Under the pieces are notes generated by a model, which saw only the letters and a list, made by a program, of their open reading frames with translations, ran no database searches and had not been told where the DNA came from. A stretch of DNA of 64,000 nt. It comes from Hibiscus mutabilis. Its lineage: Eukaryota; Streptophyta; Magnoliopsida; Malvales; Malvaceae. Every line of letters begins with the position of its first letter. Position 1 is the first letter of the stretch. A program made the translations under genes and the position numbers. The stretch spans positions 30,020,594 through 30,084,593 of the forward strand of contig CM033728.1 in assembly GCA_019671005.1 (NCBI GenBank), read 5' to 3'. Shown here in pieces: positions 35,320 to 47,582 of the stretch.

Positions 35320-37331
35320 TGTAGACACTAAATTTTGTCCAATTTAAATTAAATGCTCGAGTTAAAATCAATTTGCATTACCCCTCTCAATACCCAAAAC
35401 TTTATACCCTAACCCAATAGCCCACATCAAATATGGCCCATTACCTATGATTTTATATAATAGAAAAATATAAAAATATGAATATTCCAATTTCTTCCCC
35501 ATTAAGTCTTTACTCCCATTGGATGGACCACTACCTGATTTTCATTTTAAAGGGATAAACCAAAAATACCCTTCATCACCTTAATATTAAAACCTAGATC
35601 TTATTTTTATTCCCACCAAATACCCTTGATCACCCTATATATATATATATATAATAATAATACCCTAAAAAAGGACGGACATTTTTTTTTTCATTGCCAG
35701 CCCTAGCCGCAACTTTCATTTACAATCTTATTTCCAATTCCCGCCAGAGGGCCATTTTATTTTTTCACTTCCTCAAAAACCAATTCCCTTAACTGACCCT
35801 TAGTTTCCCATCGCTCACTCATACTGCCATTTTTCATTTTCTTAGGCCATTCACAACCCTTTAGCAGCTCACCACATTCACCACCCTACCATTCGAAGTT
35901 CAAAAAACTCACACCCATTCGAACCACCAACCCTTAAATCAAGTTTTTCGATCTCAACAACAACGATCCATGAATTAATTGATCGAGCATATATATGGGT
36001 TTTTGGTATTTTCTTCCCTTTTACATTCATTGTATATTTTCATTCTTATGGTTTAATAAAAATATTGATGAATTTATCGGTAATCCTTTCATTTTATATA
36101 ATTTCATTTATTTATTTATGTTTTGTATTTTTTGTTGATATAGTTCGTATTTATTTCCTTTTATATCATGTGTTATATGTATTATTTTTTATTTTTATGT
36201 AGTAGACCGTATTATATATATATATATATTATTATATTATATATAATTTTATGTCAAAACCGTTTCTACCTATGTTTATATACATGTGTATACATATAAT
36301 ATTATTATATATATTATTTGTAGTATATATATTATATATTATTTATATATTCTGGTTCTTTTGTTTTAGTTATTTTATTTTGTTCGAATCAACCATACAG
36401 TGACCCGAAACGGGGAATGACCCGTATTATTATGGCTTGTTTAGTGTAGCCAACTAACATTTAACATTTAATTTTTCGTATTTAACATTTAATTTTCCGC
36501 ATCTAACATTTAAATACCTACATTTAAATTTCCGTTTTTTATTTTACGCTCTTTTGTTCGATCCGGTACTTTTTCCGAATTTCCTTTTCTCGATTCGGTC
36601 CTTTTTCCGAATGTTTATAGTTTCTGCATTTATTTAATTTTTGTATTTATTTTACGCTTTTATTTTATGTTCGATCCGGTCCTTTTTTCGGATATTTCCA
36701 TTTTCGTATTTCTTTTCATGTTCAATCCGGTCCTTTTTCCGAATTTTGTTCATTTTAATTTCCGTCTTTATATTTATGTTTAATTTCGTATATGTTATTT
36801 TGCTTTGCCTTTTTTTACGCACTCGGACATATAAACTGTTAATGTGGTGCAACCTTATTCGATAGTAAATGTGGCTAGTACCAAACACAGTGGTGGTAGC
36901 TTTTCGGTTTATTCTCAAATAAATGGGACCTTAAAGTTTACTCGCATGTAAAAAAAAATTTTAATTTAAATGTCACTTTAATTTGGAAAATCCAGTATTA
37001 AAAAGCAGTAATTTTTTTGTACCAATTTTGGCAGAGTGGGGTGCTAATCCTTCTCCATCCGTAACCGACTCTCGGATCCGTTTTTATCTCTGGTTTCATT
37101 TTTGGTGTCTGGTCTACCCCTTTTAAAACGACCGGTGGCGACTCCCACATTTTGTTTTCAAAATACGACAAAAATTCTCCATTTTCAACCATTTCCAATA
37201 TTTTCAAAAAAAATAGATATTAACCATTTTCCTTTAAAATCAAATGTTTTAAAAATAAAAAAAAAAACATTTTCATTAAAATTCAAATTTTAAACTTTAA
37301 TTTTTTAAATTTTCAAAAAGGGGTCGCAACA
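35320..37331 (+). repeat. Element C 3' LTR (complete)
   Basis: It runs from TGTAGACACTAAATTTTGTCC to GGGGTCGCAACA, about 2,012 bp. It contains TATA-rich tracts (35636-35665, 36210-36360) and, at 36540-36770, several copies of a TCGATCCGGTCCTTTTTCCG-like unit. The 37019-37145 part (TGCTAATCCTT...GTAACCGACTC...GACCGGTGGCGACTCC) is shared with the element D LTRs. No gene. Confidence 0.83.
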
Positions 37332-37796
37332 TAGCGTAATATCACTTTTGAAAGATAATTCTTTATTTGAGACTTGTGTTTCATATTAATTTATGTTCAT
37401 AAAAAATGAAATTTCTTTTCTTTTAAAGTAAACTATAATCTACCGTCTAAGAGATATAAATTAAAGTTAACCACATTAATACACTTTTTAGGTAGTAACT
37501 GGTGAGTAGCTTTATTTTATAATTCTTAATATCAAATACTATCGTATCCGATATGAAGATGATCTTTTAAAGGAGAAAAGATATAAAGAAGAATAAAACA
37601 TATATATTTACTATTTATCATATTACTAAAATTATCCGTTCACTTAAACTCAATTATCGGGTCAAAATCGAGTTGATATTTGGTTCAGATCAGATTTCGA
37701 AAAATTAAATTTGAGTTTTTTTGTTCGAGTTGATTTTTGGTTCGAGTTATTTCCGGTTCCGGATCCTTTCATTTTAGGTTACTTTCGGTTCGGGTT
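37332..37796. other. Intergenic DNA left of element D
   Basis: AT-rich sequence with degenerate TTCGGGTT/TTGGTTCGAG motifs from 37650 on. The same texture continues at 45705-45860, showing that element D split one region. No gene seen. Confidence 0.6.
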
Positions 37797-39937
37797 TGTA
37801 GTAACCATTTTTTGTCCGGGCTTAGCCCATTACAAATAACCCAGGCCCAAATTAAATATCCAAAAAACATTACAAACAAATACCCCTATCCAAAAATAAA
37901 CCCTATACCCAATTAAGACCCAAATAACCAGGCCCAAATTACAACATGTGACCTAATTACAAAATAACCTAAAAACCAAAATCCTAATATACACCAGTCG
38001 CTGCCCTTGTCGCTAGTGGCAACGCGCGCCACTGTTGGGCCCTCTCTGACCACTCGCCTGTCATTGCTGATCTCCACCGCCCAAAACGTCGATTCCACCG
38101 CCCAATCTGTCAGAAAAATAGGAAAATTTCAGATCTTTTGCATGCAACTTGTGTTTTACCTTTTTTTCGGGTATATAATACCCTTTAAATCTATTGTAAG
38201 AGGGGAGTTTTTTCGAATGTAAAAGTTGGGTTCGAATCTATAAAAAAGAGCGGGTTTTTTAGTTTGAAGACATAAAAAGATTATCCTAGTTTTTATTTTT
38301 CAGAAAATATGAATCAAAAGAGGGGCAAATACCGAAACATAATGGTAGAAAAAAAGTATACCTTCGTGCTTTTATTTCAGATCAACGTGCATAGAGGGGG
38401 TTTCGGCGTAATCCAACACCATATTCGAACTCGGCACGACGAGAAGCACTAAAAAGTTGCACCCCTTCAACTTTCGACCGGCGGCGATGGCGGCGACCAC
38501 CGTCGTCGACCGACGGTCCACGACGAGTATTGGGAGGCTGGTGATCAGTCGAAATTGAGGAGGGGAAGAAAATTGAGAGTGTTTTATCGATTTTTTTGGG
38601 ATATTGGTTCAAATGAGGTTTTTTGGGGTTTAAAATAATATTTATATCCCAACCAAAATGACATCGTTTTGGGCGTCAGAAACCAGGCCCAAAACGACAT
38701 CGTTTTACCCTTACCAACCCACGTGTGTGACCCGATCCGGGGAGGATCCGCGTAAATTTTTTAAAAATGGGTAAATTCTGTTTTAGTCCTTCCACATGGT
38801 ACAATTACCCTCTTAGTCCCCAATCATTTTTAGTGTCATTCATTGCGATCCTTATAATTTGATTTTTTCCAAATTTAAAAGGGAAAATCACTAGTTTGGT
38901 CCCTCCACCATCCTCTGTTTCTCTCCGTGCACCTCCTTTTTGTTCATTTTCAATTTAGTCCTTTTTTTTACTTTTAAGTTTATATTTTTTTACATTTGGC
39001 TCATTATTATTATTATTATTATTGTATTTATACATTATTATTATTTATATATATAGTATTTTCCTATTACGCATGTGTTCTATATTTATATAATTATATA
39101 GGTATATTATTATTATTATTATTATCATCTTAATAGTATGTATTTGTATTATGTGATATGTATATTTTTTACGTAAAATTTTCTTATGTTTCATAACATA
39201 TACATTTTTAATGTATAGTATATGTATATAATTTATTATTATTACCTTATAATATTATATTATTATGTATATATTATTAATATGTTCATTATTTTTATCA
39301 TTATTTTTATTAATATATATTAATGTAATACTTAGTATATTATAGAATATATATGTACATTATTATTATTGTTATTATTATTACTATATAATACATGTAT
39401 ATTATATTATTATACCTATACATATATTTTTATTTATTTTATTTTGGATGTTTTTTCCTTTAAACTCGGCCAAGTTAAGGGAATGTTTTCCACTTTATTT
39501 CGGATACCGGCTAGGAAGTGACATCTTGACTCATTCAGGTGTCATCCTCCTCAGTTTCGTAAATAAGGAAACATTCTCCTTAGACCACTTTCTTTGGGGA
39601 TTAAATTTTAAATTTGAATTTGAATTTTTTTTGCAATGACAACACTCAATCAACGCGGTACCAATTTTAGGCGTTGTGGGAGTGCTAATCCTTCCCCACG
39701 CGTAACCGACTCCCGAACCCAAAATTTTGAATCTCTGGTTACCTTTTGATGGTGTCCGACCTACCAAAGTGGCCGGTGGCGACTCCATCTATTTCCCACA
39801 TTTTCCATTTTTAAAACATTTACGGTGTTCTGTTAGGAGCGTCATCCTAGGCTCCGGGTGACGTCTCTTTTGACTCCATAAAGAACATTTTTTAAAAACA
39901 TCTTATTTTTCGTAGAGGGTAAAACCCTATTACGACA
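37797..39937 (+). repeat. Element D 5' LTR
   Basis: 2,141 bp, TGTAGTAACC to TTACGACA. Relative to the 3' LTR it lacks about 60 bp near 38010 (the CCTTCATCTACCC...GGCCACC part at 43874-43930) and has a longer ATT-rich stretch at 39000-39300. Small frames such as 38382-38612 are chance. Confidence 0.9.
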
Positions 39938-39939
39938 GA

Positions 39940-39957
39940 TGACGACTCCGCTGGGGA
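39940..39957 (+). promoter_or_regulatory. Primer-binding site of element D (tRNA-Arg-like)
   Basis: TGACGACTCCGCTGGGGA starts two bases after the LTR. The motif TGGCGACTCCGCTGGGGA is known from Tat/Ogre-type elements and is usually assigned to a tRNA-Arg; this copy has A for G at the third base. The tRNA identity is from memory of the family. Confidence 0.7.
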
Positions 39958-41420
39958 GATTTTTGAGAGAGTCAGGCTAATGTTAATTTTGTGTTGTCTT
40001 GCAAGAAATTCAAAAATTCGATTTGATTTAATTTTTAATCCCTCGAAATTCATGCATGAGCTTTCTACCCGAGCTCCTCAACCCTTAAGTAGGAGAGATT
40101 ACTTCGTTTCGTGGGGTCTTCACCTCCGTAGTGTTGTAATACGCTCCTGGAGTACTGATCCTTATATTTCGTGGGGGGTTTTTTACCCTCTTATGGTATA
40201 AGGGTCGTATTCCCCTGAATCGATGTCCTCGCGACATTTCAGGTTCCCTTTCCTTTAGATTCAAACCTCATATAGTGAGTCGTAGGAGCCAACCTTTTAA
40301 ATCCATGCGAAATTCTGCCCGTTTATCGGTCACCCTTTTAGGGCTTTGGTGTTTTTTATTTGTTTTTATGTACAGTTTTTATCTGTTTTAATTTTTTATT
40401 TTGTCATTTGATTATTTTTATTCGGACTGACTTCATTTTCTTGTTTTGATCACATCATATTAAATTCACTCATTTTGCATTAATTGCATGACACCATCAT
40501 TTTTAATTTTTTTGCATTTCACCGACATGAAGTACTAATTCATGACTGGTTCCTAATTTGAAAAAGATTTATCATCGGGAAAAAGTCTAGTATTCTAGAT
40601 ATTTAATGCAACATTCAAAGTTGCGAACAAATCCCATGAGTTCAAAAGTTGAGCCACGAGAACTATTTTTGAATCAGTACCTTCGTATCTAGGGCATACA
40701 CCATGCATTTACATGCATACATTCACAGTTTTGAATCTGGTCCCAGGATGCCCCATGCCAGCAATACCATATAAAGCAAAGTCTAGCATCATGTTGAACC
40801 TACGCAATGAACCGGTCCAAAGGCATTTTTTAAGAATAACCTTCGCGTTCATACCTGCACTATGCCTCTACAAGGCCCTACATCTAGGGGCATTTCCAGG
40901 CCCGACTGGGGGCAACATATCGCCTTCACCCTTCAAGAAAAGGCAAAAACATACTCCAAGCTTCAAATTTGCTTTATTTCCAGACGAAGTTCAATGAAAA
41001 TAATTTTGGTGCATGGACCAAAAAAGTAGAAGAAGATGATCAAAGCCAAGGAAGATTGGGGGCATCTCCACAAAACAAGACCGAGAGCTTAACATGAGGT
41101 CAGGGGCATCCCTTTAAGGGGCAAAAAAACCATTTACACATTCATTAAAATCATTTGGCATCAAGTGCATACATCATACATTCATACGAGTTATCATGCA
41201 TTAAACATGCATTAGGCATAAAGTTAGGCGCATACATCATGCATTCATTTTTGGCTGGAACACATAAACAGGTCCAAGAAAAAGACCAGAAAACCTCAAT
41301 CACAGGGGCAACAACATGATGATCAACCTCTAGCTCTGAAGAAGGCCGAATATGCAGACAAACTCAAACATCCAGCTCTATGGCAAAATTTTGAACATTT
41401 ACTAATTAATGTTCTTCTTC
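39958..41420 (+). other. Element D internal region, non-coding 5' part
   Basis: No gag-like frame is visible. There are short recurrences such as GCATACATCATGCATTCA (41168-41245) and a CCCGACTGGGGGCAACAT motif near 40902. It probably holds leader and packaging signals, but I cannot identify them. Confidence 0.5.
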
Positions 41421-41429
41421 ATTTTCAAA

Positions 41430-42970
41430 TTTTGCGCTACCGTTGATGGTGCAACAGATTAAAGTTTTCTCTGGATCTCAACTCTGCGCCAGTGATAAAG
41501 CAGATCCTACATTTTCCTAATCTTACCTCTCCGTCAGTGGTGTTGCAAGATTAATTTTTCCTACGGATCTCATCTCTCCGTCGGTGGTGCAGTGGATCCC
41601 ATATTTTTCAGATCTTGTCTCTCCGTTAGTGGTGTAGCAGATCAAACCCTATCCAGGTCTTGCTTCTTCCTCGGTGTCACAGCTAGACCAAACTTCTTCC
41701 TCGGATATTATATCTTTCTTATAGTTATAGCTAAAAAAACAAAAAAATCAAAGAAAAAGAAAAAATCAAAGAAAAAAATAAAAAAATAAAAAATCAAGAA
41801 AAATCAAAAATAAAAAAATCAAAGCTTCATTCTCCGATCCTACCCCTCCGTTGATAAAATGGTTAGGTTAAAGTTATTATCATCCGATTTGGTTCCTCCG
41901 TTGATGGTGTAGCCAGGTCCAAGTCACTTTCATCTGGTCTTGTTCCTCCGTTGATGGCGTGACAAAGGCCAAAGTTATAGATATCAAATCATGCCTCTTG
42001 CGTTGATGGAGAGGTTAGGTATAAATTGCAGCTATTCGGTCCATCCTCTTGTGTTGATGGAGTGGTTGTGTCCAAGCTATTTTCATTCGGTCTTGTTCCT
42101 TTGTTGATGGTGTAGTAAGGTTTGAGTTCCTAAGATCCAGATTCTGCTTCTCCGTTGATGGCGTGGTAGAATCCTAGTTACCCAATCTGGTCCATCCGTT
42201 GATGGTGTATCTGGGTTTACGTTGCCATTCGTTCTTACTATGTCGTTGAGGCCATAGTAAGGTCCAAGTTGCTGCTCATTCCTGCTTCTCCGTTGATGGT
42301 GTAGTGAGGTTTGAGTTGCTATCATCCAGATTCCGCTTCTTTGTTGATGGCGTGGTAGAATCTAAGTTACCCAATTCGGTCCCTCCGTTGATGGTTTGGC
42401 CGAGTTTACATTGTCGTTCCTTACTTTGCTGTTGAGGGCATAGTAAGGTCCAAGTTGCTGTTCATTCCTGCTCTTCCGTTGATGGTGTAGTAGGGTTTGA
42501 GGTGCTAATATCCAGATTCTGCTTCTCCATTGATGGTGTGGTAGAATCCAAGTTATCCGATCCGGTGCCTCCGTTTATGGTGTGGCTGGGTTTACGTTGC
42601 CGTTCGTTCTTACTCTATCGTTGAGGGCATAGTAAGGTCCAAGTTGTCGTTCATTCCTGCTCCTCCGTTGATGGTGTAGTAAGTTTTGAGTTATTGTTAT
42701 CCAATTCTACTTCTCTGTTGATGGTGTAGTAGAATCCAAGTCACTGATATTCGATCATGCCCCTCCGTTGATAGTGTGGCTAGGTTCAAGATTCGTTCTT
42801 ACTCTGCCGTTTAGGGCATAGTAAGGTCCAAGTTGCGGTTCATTCCTGCTCCTCCGTTGATGGTGTAGTAAGGTTTGAGTTGCTGTTATTCGATTCTGAT
42901 TCTCTGTTGATGGTGTGGTGGAATCCAAGTTACAGATATTTGATCATGTCCCTCCGTTGATGGTGTGGTT
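41430..42970 (+). repeat. Tandem array with higher-order structure in element D
   Basis: About 30 diverged copies of a 47-52 bp unit built on CTCCGTTGATGGTGTAGTAA. The 3' half is organised in a higher-order repeat: the landmark ATTCTGCTTCTCCGTTGATG and variants falls at 42141, 42330, 42516, 42704 and 42893, spacings 189, 186, 188 and 189, four basic units each. The 5' end is more degenerate and interrupted by an A-rich run at 41728-41818. No protein is encoded. Confidence 0.85.
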
Positions 42971-43642
42971 GGGCTGGAGCTAGATCAAAGTTTTTGACAA
43001 GTCTAGTTAAAATGTTGGCACAACGTGCTTAAACACGGTAAAGTTTAAGACAATGGATAATTCAAATGTCCATCGAAAATACATTTTCTTGAATGGTCGA
43101 AGGAAAATAAATCCTTTGAAAATCCAATGTCACGATTGGTATACACTGATTGTACCCAGGGGAATGGTACAACTAGCCCGGAGCAAATGGCTACCGGTAA
43201 AGGCAACTCAAAACCGTTGATCCCTGTGCATTTGGGAAAAATGCAAAAGAAGCTCTGCATCAAAATTTACCGACTCCGGTCTTGCCTCATCGTCAGTGTT
43301 GTAGCATGGACGAGCCTTCATCATTCGATCATGTGTCTTATTTAGTGCTGTAGCGGGATCAAGCTTTGCAGACCTTGTCTCTTCGTCAATGTTGCAGCTA
43401 GGTTAAATTTTCTCCAGGCATTGCGGCGTCGTTAGAGTCGTAGCAAGCCGAGCTCATTTTGTCTCCTCCAACGGATCACCTTAGATTTTTGTCTTCCCCA
43501 ACAAACCCTCTATTTTGAAGAGCGACAAAGAAGATCAAAGGAAGTCCGAAGAAGGAGCGGTGGCCAGAGAAGGAACCCAGACCCGACTGGACAAAAATGG
43601 TTACTCTTTTGTCCTTGCCATATTTCTGTTACACAGCAATAC
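42971..43642 (+). other. Element D non-coding 3' part before the polypurine tract
   Basis: It has degenerate continuations of the array (CTTGCCTCATCGTCAGTGTTGTAGC near 43281-43305, CTTGTCTCTTCGTCAATGTTGCAGC near 43374-43398). The last 40 bp resemble the same part of element C. No gene. Confidence 0.55.
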
Positions 43643-43644
43643 GC

Positions 43645-43657
43645 AAAGAGGGGCAGT
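43645..43657 (+). promoter_or_regulatory. Polypurine tract of element D
   Basis: AAAGAGGGGCAGT directly before the 3' LTR start TGTAGTAACC. Confidence 0.8.
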
Positions 43658-45704
43658 TGTAGTAACCATTTTCTGTTCAGGCTTAGCCCATTACAAATAA
43701 CCCAGGCCCAAATTAAATATCCAAAAAACATTACAAACAAATACCCATATCCAAAAATAAACATTATATCCAATTAAGACCCAAATAACCAGGCCCAAAT
43801 TACAACATATGCCCTAATTACAAAATAACCTAAAAACCAAAACCATAATATACACCAGCCGCCGCCCTTGTCCCTTCATCTACCCAATCCCCTCCGCGCG
43901 TGGCCACCACGCGCGATGCTAGTGGCCACGCGCGCCACCGCCGGGCCCTCTCTGACCACTCGTCTGCCGCCGCTGATCTCCACCGCCCAAAACGTCGATT
44001 CCACCGCCCAATTTGTCAGAAAAAATAGAAAAATTTTAGATCTGAAAGGGCAATTTGCATGCAACTTGCGTTTACCTTTTTTTGGGTATATAATACCCTT
44101 TAAATCTATTGTAAGAGGGGAGTTTTTTCGAATGTAAAAGTTGGATTCAAATCTATAAAAAAAGAGCGGTTTTTTTTTAGTTTGAAGACATAAAAAGATC
44201 ATCCTAGTTTTTATTTTTTGTAAAATACGAATCAAAAGAGGGGCAAATACCTAAACAAAAAGGTAAAAAAAGTATACCTTCGTGTTTTTATTTCAGATCT
44301 ACGCGCATAGAGGGGGTTTCGACGTAATCCAACACCATATTCGAACTCGGCACAACGAGAAGCACCGGAAAGTTGCACCCATTAAACTTTTGACCTCCGG
44401 CGACCGAAAATCCACGGCCGGTATTGGGAGGCCAGTGATCGGCCGAAACTGAGGAGGGGAAGAAATTTGAGAGTGTTTTATCTGGTTTTTTTATATTGGT
44501 TCAAATGAGGTTTTTTGGGCTTAAAATAATATTTATATCCCAACCAAAACAACGTCGTTTCACCCTTATCGACCCGCGTGTGTGACCCGGCCAAGGGAGG
44601 ATCCGCGCAATTTTTTTTAAAGATGGGTAAATTCTGTTTTAGTCCTTCCACATGGTACAATTACCCTCTTAGTCCCCAATCATTTTTAGTGTCTTTCATT
44701 TCGATCCTTATAATTTGATTTTATCCAAATTTAAAAGGGAAAATCACTAGTTTGGTCCCTCTGTCATCCTCTGTTTCTCTCCGTGCACCTCCTTTTTTGT
44801 TCATTTTCAATTTAGTCCATTTTTTTACTTTTAAGTTTCTAATTTTTTAAATTTGTCTCATTTTGATTATTATTATTATATTTATACATTATTGTTTTAT
44901 ATATATAGTATTTTCCTATTACGCATATGTGTTCTATATTTATATAATTATATAAGTATAATATTATTACTTATGTTTCATAATATATAATGTATAGTAT
45001 ATGTATAGAATTTATTATTATTGCCTTATAATATTATATTATTATGTATATATTATTAATATGTTCATTATTTTTATCATTATTTTTATTGATGTATATT
45101 AATGTAATACTTAGTATATTATAGAATATATATGTACATTATTATTATTTTTACTATATAATACATGTATATTATATTATTATGCCTATACATATATTTT
45201 TATTTATTTTATTTTGGATGTTTTTTCCTTTAAACTCGGCCAATTTAAAGGATGTTTTCCACTTTATTTCAGATATCGGCTAGGAAGTGACATCTTGACT
45301 CATTCAAGTGTCATCCTCCTCGATTTCGTAAATAAAGAAACATTCTCCTTAGACCGCTTTTTTTGGGGATTAAATTTTAAATTTAAATTCGAATTTTTTC
45401 TTGCAATGATAACACTCAATCAAAGGCGGTACCAATTTTGAGCGTTGTGGGGATGCTAATCCTTCCCCACGTGTAATCGACTCCTGAACCCAAAATTTTG
45501 AATCTCTGGTTACCTTTTGACGGTGTCCGACCTACCAAAGTGGCCGGCTCCATCTATTTTTCCACATTTTCTATTTTTAAAACATTTACGGTGTTCTGTT
45601 AGCAGCGTCATCCCGGTCTCCGGGTGACGTCTTTTTTGACTTCGTAAAGAACATTTTTTAAAAACATCTTATTTTTCGTAGAGGGTAAAACCCCTATTAC
45701 GACA
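43658..45704 (+). repeat. Element D 3' LTR
   Basis: 2,047 bp with TGTAGTAACC and TTACGACA ends, followed by the target duplication GGGTT (45705-45709). It has the fuller GC-rich block GTGGCCACGCGCGCCACC (43922-43939). The 45436-45550 part is the shared LTR-end block also found in element C. Confidence 0.9.
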
Positions 45705-46137
45705 GGGTTGATCTTCGATTCAACTAAAAATCGAGTCGGATTTGGTTCGGCTCTATTCGGTTCGGGTTCGGATAAAATTTGAACTATTGTGTTCGGGTCT
45801 AAATCGGATCTCAGATCGGATAAATCGGTTTGAGTCTCGAGTTTCGGGTCATGTTTGTCAGGTCTACTATTGAATCTATTTTTTTATGGTCTGAATTTTT
45901 ATGTTTATAAATATATTTTTATGAGTTGAATTATATTTATCTTGTTATGACGTTTTATTTTTCTTTAGTTTGAATTAATTAAAAATTAAAAATAATTTTT
46001 TCGAGCAAAGAAAGAAAAATAAAAAATACTCTACGGCCATAAATGGTGGTCGCAAAGAAGTGTGTTAGTGTAAATATGTTTGTTTAGGATTGATTCTGAC
46101 TAGGAAAGACTTGGTACTTTACAATGTCTTGCACACC
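45705..46137. other. Intergenic DNA between element D and the plastid insertion
   Basis: It continues the TTCGGGTT-rich sequence seen left of element D, then plain AT-rich DNA. No gene. The plastid homology starts near 46138. Confidence 0.6.
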
Positions 46138-47582
46138 ATTGAGCAAAGACGAGTTGTAATTGTATAGCGGTATCTGAAAACATATCTTGCGGACGCCCTA
46201 AAGCGCTCATGGTATCATTATGAATATACAAACCAAAACTGTGAAAGCCTAGAAATATACATACCCAGTTCAGATGTGATATGATTGCATCAGGATGCCT
46301 AAGGACACAATCTAATAGATCGTTGTATCGAGTAGTTGGATCATAGTCTCTTACCATAAAAATGGCTGCATGCGCAGCAGCACCCACTATGAGAAATCCA
46401 CCAATCCACATGTGATGTGTGAACAATGACAGTTGTGTACCATAATCAGTAGCTAGATATGGATAAGGGGGCATGGAATACATATGGTGAGCTACAACAA
46501 TGGTTAAAGAACCTAACATAGCTAAGTTAAGAGATAATTGAGCATGCCATGATGTTGTTAGGATTTCATATAGTCATTTATGCCCTTGGCCTGTAAATGG
46601 ACCTTTATGAGCCTCTAAAATATCTTTTAGGCCATGCCCAATGCCTGATTGGTCCTATACATGTGACCCGCTATTAGGAAAAGAATTGCAATAGCTAAAT
46701 GATGGTGTGCAATATCAGTCAACCATAGACCCCATCCTTTGGATCTAATCCTCCACGAAAAGTAAGAAATTCCGCATATTTTGACCAATTCAAGGTAAAA
46801 AATGGGGTTGCTCCCTCAACAAAAACGGGATAAAGTTCAGCCAAAAGTTCACGATTCAAGATAAATTCATGGGGAAGTGGGATCTCTTTAGGGTCTACTC
46901 CAACATTTAGAAATTGGTTTATCGGTAAAGATACATGTACTTGATGCCCCCCCAAGAAAGGGACCCAAGCCCTAGTAGCCCCGCTAAATGGTGATTCAAC
47001 ATAGATTCTACATCTTGGAACCAAGCCAATTTTGGGGCCGCTTTGTGATAATGGAACCAACCGGCAAAAAGCATTAAGGCCGCAAAGACCAATGCACCAA
47101 TTGCGGTACAATAGAGTTGTAATTCACTAGTTATTCCGGATGCTCGCCAAATCTGAAAAAAAAACCAGAGGTTATTTGTATTCCTCGGAAACCCCCACCT
47201 ACATCACCATTCAAGATTTCTTGGCCCATTATTGGCCAAACCACCGGGCGCTCGGTCCAATGTGAGTAGGATCATTTGAGCCATGCTTCATAATTGGAAA
47301 ACGAGCACCGTGGAAATACATGCCGCTCAGCCAAAGAAAGATGATGGAGAGTTGGCGAAATGGGCACTAAATATTTTTGCGAGAAATCTCCTCCAAATCT
47401 TTGGTATGGCTATCGAAATCGTGAGCATCGGCATGTAGGTTCCAGATCCACGTGGTAGTATCGGGTCCCTTAGGTATTGTTCTTGAGAAATGACCCGGCC
47501 TAGCCCATTCCTCGAAAGAAGTTTTTACGGGATCCCTATCTACCAAAATTTTTACTTCTGGTTCCGACGAACGAATAATCAT
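46138..47582 (-). pseudogene. psaA: psaA pseudogene, 5' two-thirds (photosystem I P700 apoprotein A1)
   Basis: PsaA binds P700 and the electron-transfer chain of photosystem I. The start MIIRSSEPEVKILVDRDPVK is at 47582. A +1 frameshift after EEISRK (near 47373) ends the first segment. VSLPINQFLNVGVDPKEIPL continues at 46900-46945, and HHMYSMPPYPYLATDYGTQL to AQW at 46138-46519. Homology stops abruptly after the Gln-Trp codon at 46138, where unrelated nuclear sequence begins. The last third, with the iron-sulphur cluster ligands, is absent. This boundary is the NUPT left junction. Confidence 0.93.

Larger units (their letters stand above)
20009..37331 (+). mobile_element. Element C, gag-only LTR retrotransposon, interrupted by element B
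   Basis: LTRs starting TGTAGACACTA at 20009 and 35320 bracket a gag frame and a long 3' untranslated region, on the plus strand. Without element B the element is about 6.7 kb. The 5' LTR is only about 680 bp, against about 2 kb for the 3' LTR, so the rest of it, the primer site and the 5' leader have been deleted. There is no protease, RT or integrase, so it is non-autonomous. Possible target duplications are TAACA (20004-20008) and TAGCG (37332-37336), differing by two G/A transitions. A tandem array before the polypurine tract and the LTR-end sequence resemble Tat/Ogre-type gypsy elements. Confidence 0.8.
37797..45704 (+). mobile_element. Element D, non-coding LTR retrotransposon (7,908 bp)
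   Basis: LTRs 37797-39937 and 43658-45704 flank a 3,720-bp internal region. Target duplication GGGTT is perfect (37792-37796 and 45705-45709). LTRs begin TGTAGTAACC and end TTACGACA. A primer-binding site follows the 5' LTR and a polypurine tract precedes the 3' LTR, so the replication signals are in place. No gag or pol frame is found, so it is a non-autonomous (LARD-like) element needing proteins in trans. The LTRs differ by many substitutions and some indels, so the insertion is not recent. Confidence 0.9.

Noticed and set aside
36641..36918. Opposed frames at 36641-36865 (+) and 36652-36918 (-)
   Set aside because: They translate the repeated TTTTCCGAAT-type unit in the element C LTR, giving low-complexity peptides.
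41430..42970. CRISPR-like appearance of regularly spaced repeats
   Set aside because: Units abut as diverging tandem copies with no unique spacers, lie inside a plant retrotransposon, and have no cas genes nearby.
43868..44235. Frames of 89 and 119 codons in the element D 3' LTR
   Set aside because: GC-rich LTR block read on both strands; the corresponding frame in the other LTR is altered by an indel.
45705..46137. TTCGGGTT-rich motifs as a telomere-like repeat
   Set aside because: The units are irregular and do not match the plant telomere repeat TTTAGGG in tandem.
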